A stretch of DNA of 41,403 nucleotides, from contig JAJYSZ010000018.1 of the NCBI GenBank assembly GCA_021793315.1, positions 1 through 41,403 on the forward strand, in the 5' to 3' direction. Below are positions 34,366 through 41,403 of this stretch, in pieces; position 1 is the stretch's first letter, and every line of letters begins with the position of its first letter. The stretch comes from Bacillota bacterium (GTDB lineage: Bacteria > Bacillota > Sulfobacillia > JAJZYS01 > JAJYTV01). A program made the translations under genes and the position numbers. The notes under the pieces are model-generated. The model saw nothing but the letters and a program-made list of their open reading frames with translations. It was not told where the DNA came from and ran no database searches.

Positions 34366-34413
34366 CAGGCGCAACATCCCGCCGTCCGTATGGACGGCGG
34401 GATGTTGCGCCTG
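34366..34413. repeat. Perfect 22-bp inverted repeat with 4-base loop
   Basis: Positions 34366-34387 and 34392-34413 are exact reverse complements around GTAT, giving an exceptionally strong hairpin. It lies about 90 bases after the MOCOS-like gene and 370 before the GcvPA-like gene. There is no T-run. It may be a terminator without a U-tract, a protein-binding site or a mobile remnant. Confidence 0.85.
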
Positions 34414-34606
34414 CCGTCTGCCGGGCGCCCGCGGACCATCGCAGGCGGAATATTCTGCGGCCTGCCTGCCACCGTGTACAACGCCTCTGCACGGCCGTCG
34501 CCTGGCTCTGCGCACGAAACTTCCGGCCCTGCGATACCCGACGGTCGACCTCACTTTTGCGCGTTGGTGCGGAAAAGGCCTCGAGCCCGCGTCCTAGGCA
34601 CATCGT

Positions 34607-34709
34607 GGTCCATGAGGACCTGGTCCTGTGGCGGTATTTAGGGCCGAAAGCCAATGCGATCAGGGCTGATAGGACCAGAGGAGATTAACAGGGCCTAAGC
34701 ACAATGCCC
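34607..34709 (+). ncRNA. Candidate structured leader RNA upstream of the GcvP-like operon
   Basis: GGTCC (34607-34611) and GGACC (34616-34620) form a small hairpin. The adjacent CTGGTCCT (34620-34627) pairs perfectly with AGGACCAG (34671-34678), enclosing about 43 bases. Inside are GGC-CGAAA-GCC and ATCA-GGGC-TGAT mini-hairpins, and GGGC/GCCC follows downstream. AGGGCC recurs at 34640 and 34690. Alternative pairing among the GGTCC and GGACC copies is possible. I see no glycine riboswitch consensus. The stretch 34414-34783 holds no gene; another inverted repeat is GCAGGC/GCCTGC at 34441-34465. Confidence 0.3.
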
Positions 34710-34783
34710 CGGTTGAATCCTTCTGCAAAGAGGTGAGCATGGGGCGAGCCGGAGGCAGAATACACTGCAAGGAGATGGCAACA

Positions 34784-36193
34784 GTGGGCGAAATAGTGTT
34801 TCCGTATATCGCCAACTCCGTACCAAGCGTCAAAAAGCGCATGATGGACGAGATTGGCATTAAGAGTGCCGATGACATTTTCGCTGAGATTCCTGAGCAC
34901 CTGAGGTATAAGGGTACGCTCAATCTGCCCAAGCCGCTCTTGTCAGAATATGAAATGAGGCGTCACGTCGAGGGGCTGCTTGCCAAGAACAGCTCGTGCG
35001 AGGACCACCTCAGCTTCCTTGGTGGCGGTACGTGGCAGCACTACGTGCCGGCGGTCGTGGATACGATCATCGAGCGCGACGAGTTCCTGACCGCCTACGT
35101 CGGTGACGCGTATGCGGACCATGGCAAGTTCCAGGCCATGTTCGAGATGGCGAGCATGGTCGGTGAGCTCGTGGACATGGACGTCGTCAACACGCCGACC
35201 TATGACTGGGCCAACGCGATCGCGATCGCCGTTCGCATGGCCGCGCGCATGAACGGGCGCAAGGAGATCCTGGTCGACGCCAGCATGAGCCCCAAGCGGC
35301 TCGCCGTGGTCAAGAACTACTGCCTGCCGGACATCACGGTGAAGCTTCTGGACTTCGACCGCGTGCAGGGCGGCATGAACCTCGAGGACCTGAAGGCCAA
35401 GATCTCGTCGGCCACCTCGGCCGTCTATTTCGAGAACCCCTCGTACCTTGGCTTCATCGAGGGCCATGGCGAGGAGATCGCCCGCATCACCCACGCGGTC
35501 GGCGCCGAACTCATTGTCGGCGTCGACCCGTCGTCTCTGGGGGTACTGACGCCTCCTGCGCAGTACGGGGCCGACATCGTCTGCGGCGAACTGCAGCCGC
35601 TCGGTATCCACATGCAGTGGGGCGGCGGCCTCTCGGGCTTCATCGCGACCCGCGACGAGCCGAAGTACGTCGCCGAGTACCCGTCGCTGCTGTTCGGCCT
35701 CACCACGACCACCCAGGAAGGCGAACACGGCTTCGGCCAGGTCTACTACGAGCGGACCTCCTACGCCTCGCGCGAGCGCGGCAAGGACTTCATCGGCACC
35801 ACGACGGCCCTCTACGGCATCGCCGCGGCGGTCTACCTCGCGCTGATGGGACCGCAGGGCATGCGGGACCTCGGGCTCGGCATCATGCAGCGGGCGGCGT
35901 TCGCGGCCGACCTGCTCGGAGCGCTGCCCGGCGTCAAGGCCCCCTACATCGCCGCCCCCGGATTCAAGGAATTCGTGGTCAACTTCGACGGCACCGGCAA
36001 GACCGTCGCGGAGATCAACCAGGCACTCCTGCAGCAGGGCATCTTCGGCGGCAAGGACCTGAGCGGCGAATTCCCCGAACTCGGCCAGAGCGCCCTCTAC
36101 GCCTTCACCGAGGTGCACACCAAGGACGACATCAGGCGGCTCGCCCTGGCGCTTGACGAGGCGCTTGCCGCGTTCCCGCAGGTCAAGGCGTAG
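34784..36193 (+). CDS. gcvPA: Divergent glycine dehydrogenase (decarboxylating) subunit 1-like protein
   Basis: A 469-residue protein homologous to the N-terminal half of the glycine cleavage P-protein. The start YIANSVPSVKKRMMDEIGIKSADDIFAEIP and the FLGGGTWQHYVPAVVDTII, EFLTAYVG and MVGELVDMDVVNTPTYDWANA stretches follow the family layout. But the usual TPYQPEISQG segment is replaced by VGDAYADHGK, and the ASMYDG segment by TPTYDW. This marks a distinct paralogue. GTG 34784 is chosen: AAGGAG at 34769-34774 gives 9-base spacing and the N-terminus then matches the family; ATG 34739 is an alternative. The gcvPB-like gene follows after 12 bases. Confidence 0.8.
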   Translation: MGEIVFPYIANSVPSVKKRMMDEIGIKSADDIFAEIPEHLRYKGTLNLPKPLLSEYEMRRHVEGLLAKNSSCEDHLSFLGGGTWQHYVPAVVDTIIERDEFLTAYVGDAYADHGKFQAMFEMASMVGELVDMDVVNTPTYDWANAIAIAVRMAARMNGRKEILVDASMSPKRLAVVKNYCLPDITVKLLDFDRVQGGMNLEDLKAKISSATSAVYFENPSYLGFIEGHGEEIARITHAVGAELIVGVDPSSLGVLTPPAQYGADIVCGELQPLGIHMQWGGGLSGFIATRDEPKYVAEYPSLLFGLTTTTQEGEHGFGQVYYERTSYASRERGKDFIGTTTALYGIAAAVYLALMGPQGMRDLGLGIMQRAAFAADLLGALPGVKAPYIAAPGFKEFVVNFDGTGKTVAEINQALLQQGIFGGKDLSGEFPELGQSALYAFTEVHTKDDIRRLALALDEALAAFPQVKA

Positions 36194-36205
36194 GAGGGAT
36201 CGGAA

Positions 36206-37762
36206 ATGACAGCCAGAGTACGCAAGGACTATCAACAGGCGCGTTGGAACGAGCCGGTCATCTACGAACTGTCGCTGCCGGGTGCGCGCGGCGTTCTGGT
36301 TCCGATGCCGGACGGCGAGGTGCAGGCCAAGGCCGGCGACGTCCTCGGACGGCTGCCGAAGGGCATGCGGCGGGCAGAACTGCCGAACCTGCCGGAGCTC
36401 TCCCAGAAGCACGTGCTCTCGCACTACCTGCATCTCTCGCAGGAGACGCTCGGGTCGAACATCACGAACGACATCAGCGAAGGCACCTGCACGATGAAGT
36501 ACAACCCGCGCATCAACGAGGTGCTGGTCGGCGACCCGCGCTTCGCCGAGCTGCACCCGGACCAGGATGAGGACACGGTGCAGGGGATCCTCGAGATCTA
36601 CCACCGCTTCTCGCAGATCATCAAGGAGATCTCGGGTATGGACGAGGTCACCTTCCAGCCGGGCGGCGGCAACCACGCCGTCTACACCGCGGCGTCCGTC
36701 GTGCGTGCCTACTGGGCAGCGCGCGGCCAGCTTGAGCAGCGCAACGAGATCATCACGACGATCTTCTCGCACCCCTGCGACGCGGCGGCGCCTGCGACCG
36801 CCGGCTTCAAGGTCATCACGCTCTACCCGGACAAGCAGGGCATCCCGGACATCGAGGCGCTGAAGGCGGCCGTGTCGGAGCACACGGCGGCCATCTTCAT
36901 GACCAACCCCGAGGACATCGGCATCTTCAACCCGCGCGTGGACGACTTCGTCCGCATCGTGCACGAGGCCGGCGGCCTCTGCTTCTACGACCAGGCGAAC
37001 GCGAACGCCTTCCTGGGCGTGGCGCGCGCCCGCGAGGCCGGGTTCGACATGTGCCACTTCAACGTGCACAAGACCTTCGGCACGCCGCACGGCGGGGAGG
37101 GCCCGGCGAACGGCGCCTTCTGCTGCGCGAACGAGCTCGCTCCGTTCCTGCCGGTGCCCCGCGTCGTGTATGACGGCAAGAAGTACCACCTGGACTACGA
37201 CAAGCCGCAGTCGATCGGCAAGGTGCGCGACTTCATGGGCACCGCGGGCGTCATCCTGAAGGCCTACGCCTGGACGATGATGATGGGCGCCGAGGGCCTG
37301 CGCGAGACGGCCGACGTCTCGGTCATCAACAACAACTACATGCTGGCCAAAATGGAGGGCATCCGCGGCCTCGACTACGCGTTCCGCGGCAACGGCATCC
37401 GTCGCCAGGAGCAGGTGCGCTACACCTGGGAGCCGCTCAAGAACGACACCGGCGTCGGCACGGACGACGTGAATAACCGCATCGCCGACTACGGCATCGA
37501 GCACTACTGGACCAGCCACCATCCGTGGGTCATCCCGGAGCCCATGACGCTCGAGCCTTGCGAGACCTACTCGATCGACGACCTCGACGAGTACGTCGAA
37601 GTCATCCGGACGATTTCGGAAGAGGCCTACGCGGATCCCGCGTTCGTCAAGGCGGCGCCGCACCGTGCCGCATCGCACCGCCGCAACGACGACGCCAGCC
37701 TGGACGACCCCGCGAAGTGGGCCGTGACCTGGCGGGCGCACGTCAAGAAGACCCGGAAGTAG
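36206..37762 (+). CDS. gcvPB: Divergent glycine dehydrogenase (decarboxylating) subunit 2-like protein
   Basis: A 518-residue PLP enzyme, longer than the usual 480-490. Lys289 in FNVHKTFGTPHGGEG is the PLP-binding residue. TCTMKYNPRINE, LHPDQDEDTVQGILE and DQANANAFLGVA agree with the family. Several active-site segments differ: the usual AHGTNPAS reads HPCDAAAP, QPAAGAHGE reads QPGGGNHAV, and the C-terminal EPTETESK-like stretch reads EPMTLEPCE. The pair should form a PLP decarboxylase, but the amino acid and the acceptor are uncertain. No gcvH, gcvT or lpd lies nearby. AGGAGGG precedes the ATG. Confidence 0.8.
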   Translation: MTARVRKDYQQARWNEPVIYELSLPGARGVLVPMPDGEVQAKAGDVLGRLPKGMRRAELPNLPELSQKHVLSHYLHLSQETLGSNITNDISEGTCTMKYNPRINEVLVGDPRFAELHPDQDEDTVQGILEIYHRFSQIIKEISGMDEVTFQPGGGNHAVYTAASVVRAYWAARGQLEQRNEIITTIFSHPCDAAAPATAGFKVITLYPDKQGIPDIEALKAAVSEHTAAIFMTNPEDIGIFNPRVDDFVRIVHEAGGLCFYDQANANAFLGVARAREAGFDMCHFNVHKTFGTPHGGEGPANGAFCCANELAPFLPVPRVVYDGKKYHLDYDKPQSIGKVRDFMGTAGVILKAYAWTMMMGAEGLRETADVSVINNNYMLAKMEGIRGLDYAFRGNGIRRQEQVRYTWEPLKNDTGVGTDDVNNRIADYGIEHYWTSHHPWVIPEPMTLEPCETYSIDDLDEYVEVIRTISEEAYADPAFVKAAPHRAASHRRNDDASLDDPAKWAVTWRAHVKKTRK

Positions 37763-37769
37763 AAGTCGC

Positions 37770-37810
37770 GCCGCCCCCGCCCCGCACAGCCGTTCGGGGC
37801 GGGGGGCGGC
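37770..37810 (+). terminator. GC-rich hairpin after the GcvPB-like gene
   Basis: A 15-base C-rich arm (37770-37784) pairs with a 16-base G-rich arm (37795-37810) with one bulged base, loop of 10. There is no T-run. It stands 20 bases before the next start codon, so it may dampen rather than stop transcription. Confidence 0.45.
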
Positions 37811-37829
37811 CGGACTGGAAGAGGGACAC

Positions 37830-38954
37830 GTGACAAAGAAGCTCGGTTTGATCGTCAACCCGTTCGCCGGCATGGGCGGAAGGGTCGGACTCAAGGGGAG
37901 CGACGGCGCCGACACCCTGCAGAAGGCACTCGCCCTGGGAGCGCGCCCCGAGGCGCCCCGGCGCGCGGTGGAAGCTCTCTCGATGCTCCAAGACCTCAAG
38001 GGTGCGCTCGAGATCGTCGCCTATCCCCATGAGATGGGCGAGGACGAGGCGCGCCAGGCGGGGTTCGAGCCGACTGTGGTCGGCAGCATCGACCGCGGCC
38101 ACACGATGCCCGAGGACACCGTGCGCGCGGCCCAGGACCTGATGCGCCTCGGCGTGGACCTCCTGCTCTTCGTGGGCGGGGACGGCACAGCCCGCAACGT
38201 GCACGACGCCGTCGGCGACCGCGTGCCGGCGCTCGGCGTGCCAGCGGGGGTGAAGATCCACTCCGCGGTCTACGCGACCACGCCGCGCGCTGCGGGGGAC
38301 CTCGCCAAGATGGTCATGGAGGAACGCGTCGGCGCGTTCCACGACGCGGAAGTCATGGACATCGACGAGGACGCCTTCCGGGAGGGCCGCGTCTCGTCGC
38401 GGCTCTACGGATACCTGCGCGTGCCCGCGGACACGGGGCACGTGCAGAACATGAAGTCCGGGCGGGCGGCAGGCGACGAGGCCGCGCTCGCGGCCATCGC
38501 CGAGCATGTGATCGAGGCCATGGAGGCTCATCCGGACGACCTCTTCATCGTCGGGCCGGGCACCACGACGCGGGCGATCATGGATCGCCTGGGGCTCCAG
38601 GGCACGCTGCTCGGCGTGGACCTCGTGGAGGGGCTGCGCCTCGTCGGCAGCGACGTCGGCGAGCGGGACCTCCTCGAGCGCAGCCAAGGCCGGCGCTCCC
38701 ACGTCGTCGTCACGGTGATCGGCGGCCAGGGCTACATCTTCGGCCGCGGCAACCAGCAGATCAGCCCGCGCGTGCTTGCGCAGGTGGGCCTCCAGAGCCT
38801 GATGGTCGTCGCCACGCGGCAGAAGATCGCCTCGCTCCGGGGCGGACCGCTGCTCGTCGACACCGGCGATGCCGAGATGGACCGCCGCCTCAGCGGCTAC
38901 GCTCGCGTCATCACCGGCTTCCACGACGAGATCGTGTACCGCGTGGAGGCCTAG
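37830..38954 (+). CDS. AcoX-like/COG3199 ATP-NAD kinase family protein
   Basis: A 374-residue protein with the NAD kinase/diacylglycerol kinase fold. LGLIVNPFAGMGGRVGLKGSDG begins the protein, and LLLFVGGDGTARNVHDAVGDRVPALGVPAGVKIHSAVYATTP is the nucleotide-binding GGDGT site with the AcoX-specific continuation. GPGTTTRAIMDRL and GRGNQQISPRVL follow. Members are found beside acetoin and amino acid catabolic genes; the substrate of phosphorylation is unproven. GTG 37830 has GAGGGACAC-type spacing after GGAAGAGGG. Placed directly after the P-protein-like pair, it may phosphorylate a cofactor or an intermediate. Confidence 0.82.
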   Translation: MTKKLGLIVNPFAGMGGRVGLKGSDGADTLQKALALGARPEAPRRAVEALSMLQDLKGALEIVAYPHEMGEDEARQAGFEPTVVGSIDRGHTMPEDTVRAAQDLMRLGVDLLLFVGGDGTARNVHDAVGDRVPALGVPAGVKIHSAVYATTPRAAGDLAKMVMEERVGAFHDAEVMDIDEDAFREGRVSSRLYGYLRVPADTGHVQNMKSGRAAGDEAALAAIAEHVIEAMEAHPDDLFIVGPGTTTRAIMDRLGLQGTLLGVDLVEGLRLVGSDVGERDLLERSQGRRSHVVVTVIGGQGYIFGRGNQQISPRVLAQVGLQSLMVVATRQKIASLRGGPLLVDTGDAEMDRRLSGYARVITGFHDEIVYRVEA

Positions 38955-39050
38955 GACCGGAGAACGGACATGCACCCGCTGCGAGCGGGGAGCGGGAGCA
39001 TGATTGTCATACGGTCGCGGACGGAAGGGCCGAGCAAGGAGGGCAACGCA

Positions 39051-40475
39051 GTGTCGATTAACTCCGACATCGAAGCCGAAAGGGAACTCGCCAAGTTCGG
39101 GTACAAGCAGGAGCTCAAGCGCGCGATGAACGTGTGGGAGCTCACTGCATTCGGCGTCAACTACATGATCCCAATCGCCCCGGCAATCATCTTCGGCTTC
39201 GTCCTCGCGGACTCGGGCGGAACGGTGGCCCTACCGTACGTCCTCGCCGGCATCGGCATGCTGTTCACCGCGGGCAGCTACTCCGTCATGGTGCGCAACT
39301 ACCCGCTCGCCGGGTCGCTCTACAACTACGTGACGCGCGGACTGCAGCCGCATATCGGCTTCCTCTCCGGCTGGGTGCTACTGCTCGACTACGTCCTCAT
39401 CCCGACGGTCACGGCCGCAAGCGCGGCGATCTACATCGGCCAGTTCATCCCCCAGGTGCCCTACGCGATCTGGCTTGTGGTGTTCGCGATCGCGATGGGC
39501 ATGCTGAACCTCTTCGGGGTCGAGCTGATGGCCAAGCTCGGGATCTGGATGGTCATCGTCGGCGAGGCCGTCGTCTTCATCGCCCTGTTCGTCTGGGGCT
39601 ACGCCGTGGCCGTCCACCATATCGGCACCGGCACCCTGTTCACCGCCGAGCCGTTCCACTTCTCGAGCATCGGGGCACTGATGACGGCCACGTCGTTGAG
39701 CGTCTTGAGCTATCTCGGCTTTGACGCCATCACGACCTTGGCCGAGGAATCGCACCACCCGAAGCGGGACATCCCGCGCGCCATCTACTTCTCGGTCGCC
39801 ATCGGCATGCTGACGATGTTCCTGACGGGCTACTTCGGCATGCTGGTCATCCCCGACTGGCGTGAGCACATCAACAACATCACCTGGGCGTCGACCGCGC
39901 TGATGCAGGTCTCGAGGATCGCCGGCGGCCCCGCGTTCGCGGGCTTCTACACCGCAGGCTACCTGCTCGCGATGGGCGTCTTCAACGTTGTGGCCACCGC
40001 GGCCGGCGCTCGCCTGCTCTACGGCATGGGCCGCGACAACCTGATCCCGAAGAAGGTCTTCGCGGCGATCAACAAGCGCTGGCAGACCCCGCACTGGAAC
40101 ATCGTGCTGATCGTGGTCATGGAGTACATCCTCGGCATGGCCATGAACGTCAACAACATCTCGAACCTGATCAACTACGGCGCGCTGCTCGGCTTCGCGA
40201 TGCTGAACCTGGCCGTGATCTGGCTCTACTACGTCAAGCGCAAGGGCGTCGGCCCGGTGAAGCTTGGCGAGCCTGCGAGCTGGCGGCCGGAGGCGAAGGA
40301 CTGGTTCCGGTACTTCCTGGCACCAGCCCTCGGCTTCATCGTGATCATGTGGGTGTTCTCGAGTCTCGACCATCTTTCGCTCGAGGTCGGTACTACCTGG
40401 CTCGTGATCGGCATCATCTACACCGCGTTCAAGACGAAGGGCTTCCGGGAGAAGCCGCCGGAGCTCGAACTGTAG
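39051..40475 (+). CDS. APC-family amino acid permease, second copy
   Basis: A 474-residue transporter with about twelve hydrophobic segments. MNVWELTAFGVNYMIPIAPAIIFGFVL is the first helix region; SYLGFDAITTLAEESHHPKRDIPRAIYFSVAIG is the helix 6 and following-loop signature. It resembles the Ala/Gly-type APC carriers, but specificity cannot be read. The GTG at 39051 has AAGGAGGG 7 bases upstream; a longer frame from 38970 was rejected. Being the last gene before a strong hairpin, it likely supplies the substrate for the upstream PLP enzymes. It differs from the permease at 25309, so two imported compounds are possible. Confidence 0.88.
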   Translation: MSINSDIEAERELAKFGYKQELKRAMNVWELTAFGVNYMIPIAPAIIFGFVLADSGGTVALPYVLAGIGMLFTAGSYSVMVRNYPLAGSLYNYVTRGLQPHIGFLSGWVLLLDYVLIPTVTAASAAIYIGQFIPQVPYAIWLVVFAIAMGMLNLFGVELMAKLGIWMVIVGEAVVFIALFVWGYAVAVHHIGTGTLFTAEPFHFSSIGALMTATSLSVLSYLGFDAITTLAEESHHPKRDIPRAIYFSVAIGMLTMFLTGYFGMLVIPDWREHINNITWASTALMQVSRIAGGPAFAGFYTAGYLLAMGVFNVVATAAGARLLYGMGRDNLIPKKVFAAINKRWQTPHWNIVLIVVMEYILGMAMNVNNISNLINYGALLGFAMLNLAVIWLYYVKRKGVGPVKLGEPASWRPEAKDWFRYFLAPALGFIVIMWVFSSLDHLSLEVGTTWLVIGIIYTAFKTKGFREKPPELEL

Positions 40476-40513
40476 GCAGCCTCCGTCAGTCTCGGACACG
40501 TCAGGATCCCCAA

Positions 40514-40551
40514 CCGGTGGTGGCCGCGCAGGGAACTGCGGCCACCACCGG
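40514..40551 (+). terminator. Terminator hairpin after the second APC permease
   Basis: CCGGTGGTGGCCGC (40514-40527) pairs perfectly with GCGGCCACCACCGG (40538-40551), loop of 10. The following CTTCTG has only a weak T stretch. It lies 12 bases before the ribosome binding site of the next gene. Confidence 0.65.
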
Positions 40552-40575
40552 CTTCTGCGAACGGAGGGACAAAGG

Positions 40576-41163
40576 GTGACAGCGATCGGACCAGAAGGCC
40601 TGCAGGAGATCGGCGCCAGCATGCAAGTCGCGGTGGGGGAACTCCTGGCCGCGGCGGCCCTGCGCCCGCACGAGATCTTCGTGCTTGGCGGCAGCACGAG
40701 CGAGATCCTGGGCCGGCGAATCGGCAGCCACACCAGCCTCGAGGTCGGGCAGGCGGTCCTCGACGCGATCCTGCCGCCCCTGCAGGAGGCCGGGCTGTAC
40801 CTGGCGGTCCAGGGCTGCGAGCACATCAACCGCGCTCTGGTCGTCGAGCGGGTTTGCGCCGAGCGCTACGGGCTCGAGATCGTCTCGGTCTACCCCTGGG
40901 AACATGCGGGCGGCGGCCTCGCCACGACCGCGATGGCCGGGTTCGCGGACCCCGTGGCGGTCGAGAACGTCGCGGCGCGCGGCGCCGCCGGGATCGACGT
41001 CGGCGACGCCTTCATCGGCATGCACATCCGGCCTGTCGGGGTGCCGGTGCGGGGTAGCGTCAAGTCGATCGGCGAGGCGCACCTCAGCATGATCCGCACG
41101 CGGCCCAAGCTGATCGGCGGCCGCCGCGCCAGGTACTCGAAGGAAGAGGCGATGCAGGGCTGA
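40576..41163 (+). CDS. YwlG/TIGR01440 family protein of unknown function
   Basis: A 195-residue protein. The pattern [67 protein letters not shown] and [21 protein letters not shown] is the full signature of the YwlG family, conserved in Bacillota, often near glyA or upp. Its molecular function is unknown. The GTG at 40576 has GGAGGG 7 bases upstream. It stands between the amino acid permease and pdxS, in keeping with a role linked to one-carbon or PLP metabolism, but that is inference only. Confidence 0.93.
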   Translation: MTAIGPEGLQEIGASMQVAVGELLAAAALRPHEIFVLGGSTSEILGRRIGSHTSLEVGQAVLDAILPPLQEAGLYLAVQGCEHINRALVVERVCAERYGLEIVSVYPWEHAGGGLATTAMAGFADPVAVENVAARGAAGIDVGDAFIGMHIRPVGVPVRGSVKSIGEAHLSMIRTRPKLIGGRRARYSKEEAMQG

Positions 41164-41248
41164 CGCCGGGAGAGGCAGCATGGCGGCGCAAGGCCGCAGG
41201 TGGTTCCAGGCGGCAATCTGGAGGGGGGTCCCGGGAACGGAGCGAGAA

Positions 41249-41403
41249 GTGGGAACCTTCCGCGTAAAGGCGGGCCTGGCGGAAATGCTCAAGGGCGGCG
41301 TGATCATGGACGTCACGACGCCGGAGCAGGCGGTGATCGCGGAGCGCGCCGGAGCGGTGGCGGTCATGGCGCTCGAGCGGGTGCCCGCGGACATCCGCGC
41401 GGC
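41249..41403 (+). CDS. pdxS: Pyridoxal 5'-phosphate synthase subunit PdxS (3' end beyond window)
   Basis: The first 51 or so residues of PdxS, which builds PLP from ribose 5-phosphate, glyceraldehyde 3-phosphate and ammonia supplied by Pdx[22 protein letters not shown] and [18 protein letters not shown] match the N-terminus of the family closely. GTG 41249 gives the usual short N-terminus, with GGAG 6 bases upstream; ATG 41180, also with a fair binding site, is in frame and would add 23 residues. PLP supply fits the many PLP proteins upstream (MocR, the class V enzyme, GcvPA/PB-like). Confidence 0.95.
   Translation, partial: MGTFRVKAGLAEMLKGGVIMDVTTPEQAVIAERAGAVAVMALERVPADIRA

Noticed and set aside
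34414..34783. Glycine riboswitch before the GcvP-like genes
   Set aside because: I looked for the conserved core and the paired aptamers and did not find them; a different structured leader is proposed instead.
34943..37999. A 1018-codon open frame on the minus strand opposite the GcvP-like genes
   Set aside because: It mirrors the third-position GC bias of the real genes, has a low-complexity composition and matches no family; the plus-strand proteins are clear homologues.
38970..39050. Longer start for the second APC permease
   Set aside because: The extra residues are polar and lack a binding site, while GTG 39051 has a strong one at ideal spacing.

Overview
This is a GC-rich, gene-dense stretch of bacterial chromosome. 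A dnaG-rpoD pair, an OpuC-type osmolyte importer, a YwlG-family protein next to pdxS, a copper-amine-oxidase-N-like surface domain, many TTG/GTG starts and strong AGGAGG-type ribosome binding sites all point to a high-GC member of the Bacillota (Symbiobacterium/Thermaerobacter/Sulfobacillus-like in style). The genus cannot be fixed from the sequence alone. I see no insertion sequence, prophage or CRISPR array.

Layout. 1-3531: the end of an unknown protein, then a two-gene molybdopterin oxidoreductase with a four-cluster ferredoxin subunit and no membrane anchor. 3654-5936 (minus strand): a TetR regulator, ABC ATPase and ABC permease in one translationally coupled operon, with a perfect palindromic operator over its own promoter. 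6093-8923: dnaG-rpoD, closed by a hairpin. 9065-9860: a lower-GC YdeI/OmdA gene and the decayed start of a second copy. 10017-13421: a glycine betaine/carnitine/choline ABC importer (ATPase, two permeases, lipoprotein). 13606-19091: small and single genes, namely a membrane-anchored excisionase-like protein, a lipoprotein, a TauE/SafE permease, an aldo/keto reductase and a membrane-fused spermidine-synthase-like protein. 19560-21532 (minus strand): a PIG-V-like mannosyltransferase and a degenerate LCP-like protein. 22152-22503: a promoter, three tRNA genes (Asn, Met, Val) and a terminator. 22511-23532 (minus strand): an alpha/beta hydrolase lipoprotein with an apparent frameshift.

23673-41403 is the most interesting part: about 17.7 kb of co-directional genes. 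It opens with a MocR-type PLP regulator and an APC permease. A tightly packed catabolic set follows: M24 peptidase/creatinase fold, isochorismatase-like amidase, zinc-type dehydrogenase, acyl-CoA ligase, PaaI-like thioesterase and M20 amidohydrolase. Next comes a cysteine-desulfurase-like protein resembling the N-terminal half of molybdenum cofactor sulfurase. After a 22-bp perfect inverted repeat and a candidate structured leader there is a strongly divergent GcvPA/GcvPB (glycine decarboxylase P-protein) pair, an AcoX-like NAD-kinase-fold protein, a second APC permease, a YwlG-family protein and the start of pdxS (PLP synthase).

Inference: the region may import and degrade an amino-acid-derived or N-acylated compound. 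The hydrolases would cut it, the ligase would activate the acid part, and the P-protein-like PLP pair would act on the amino acid part. No gcvT, gcvH or lpd is present beside the P-protein-like genes, so they may not be an ordinary glycine cleavage system.
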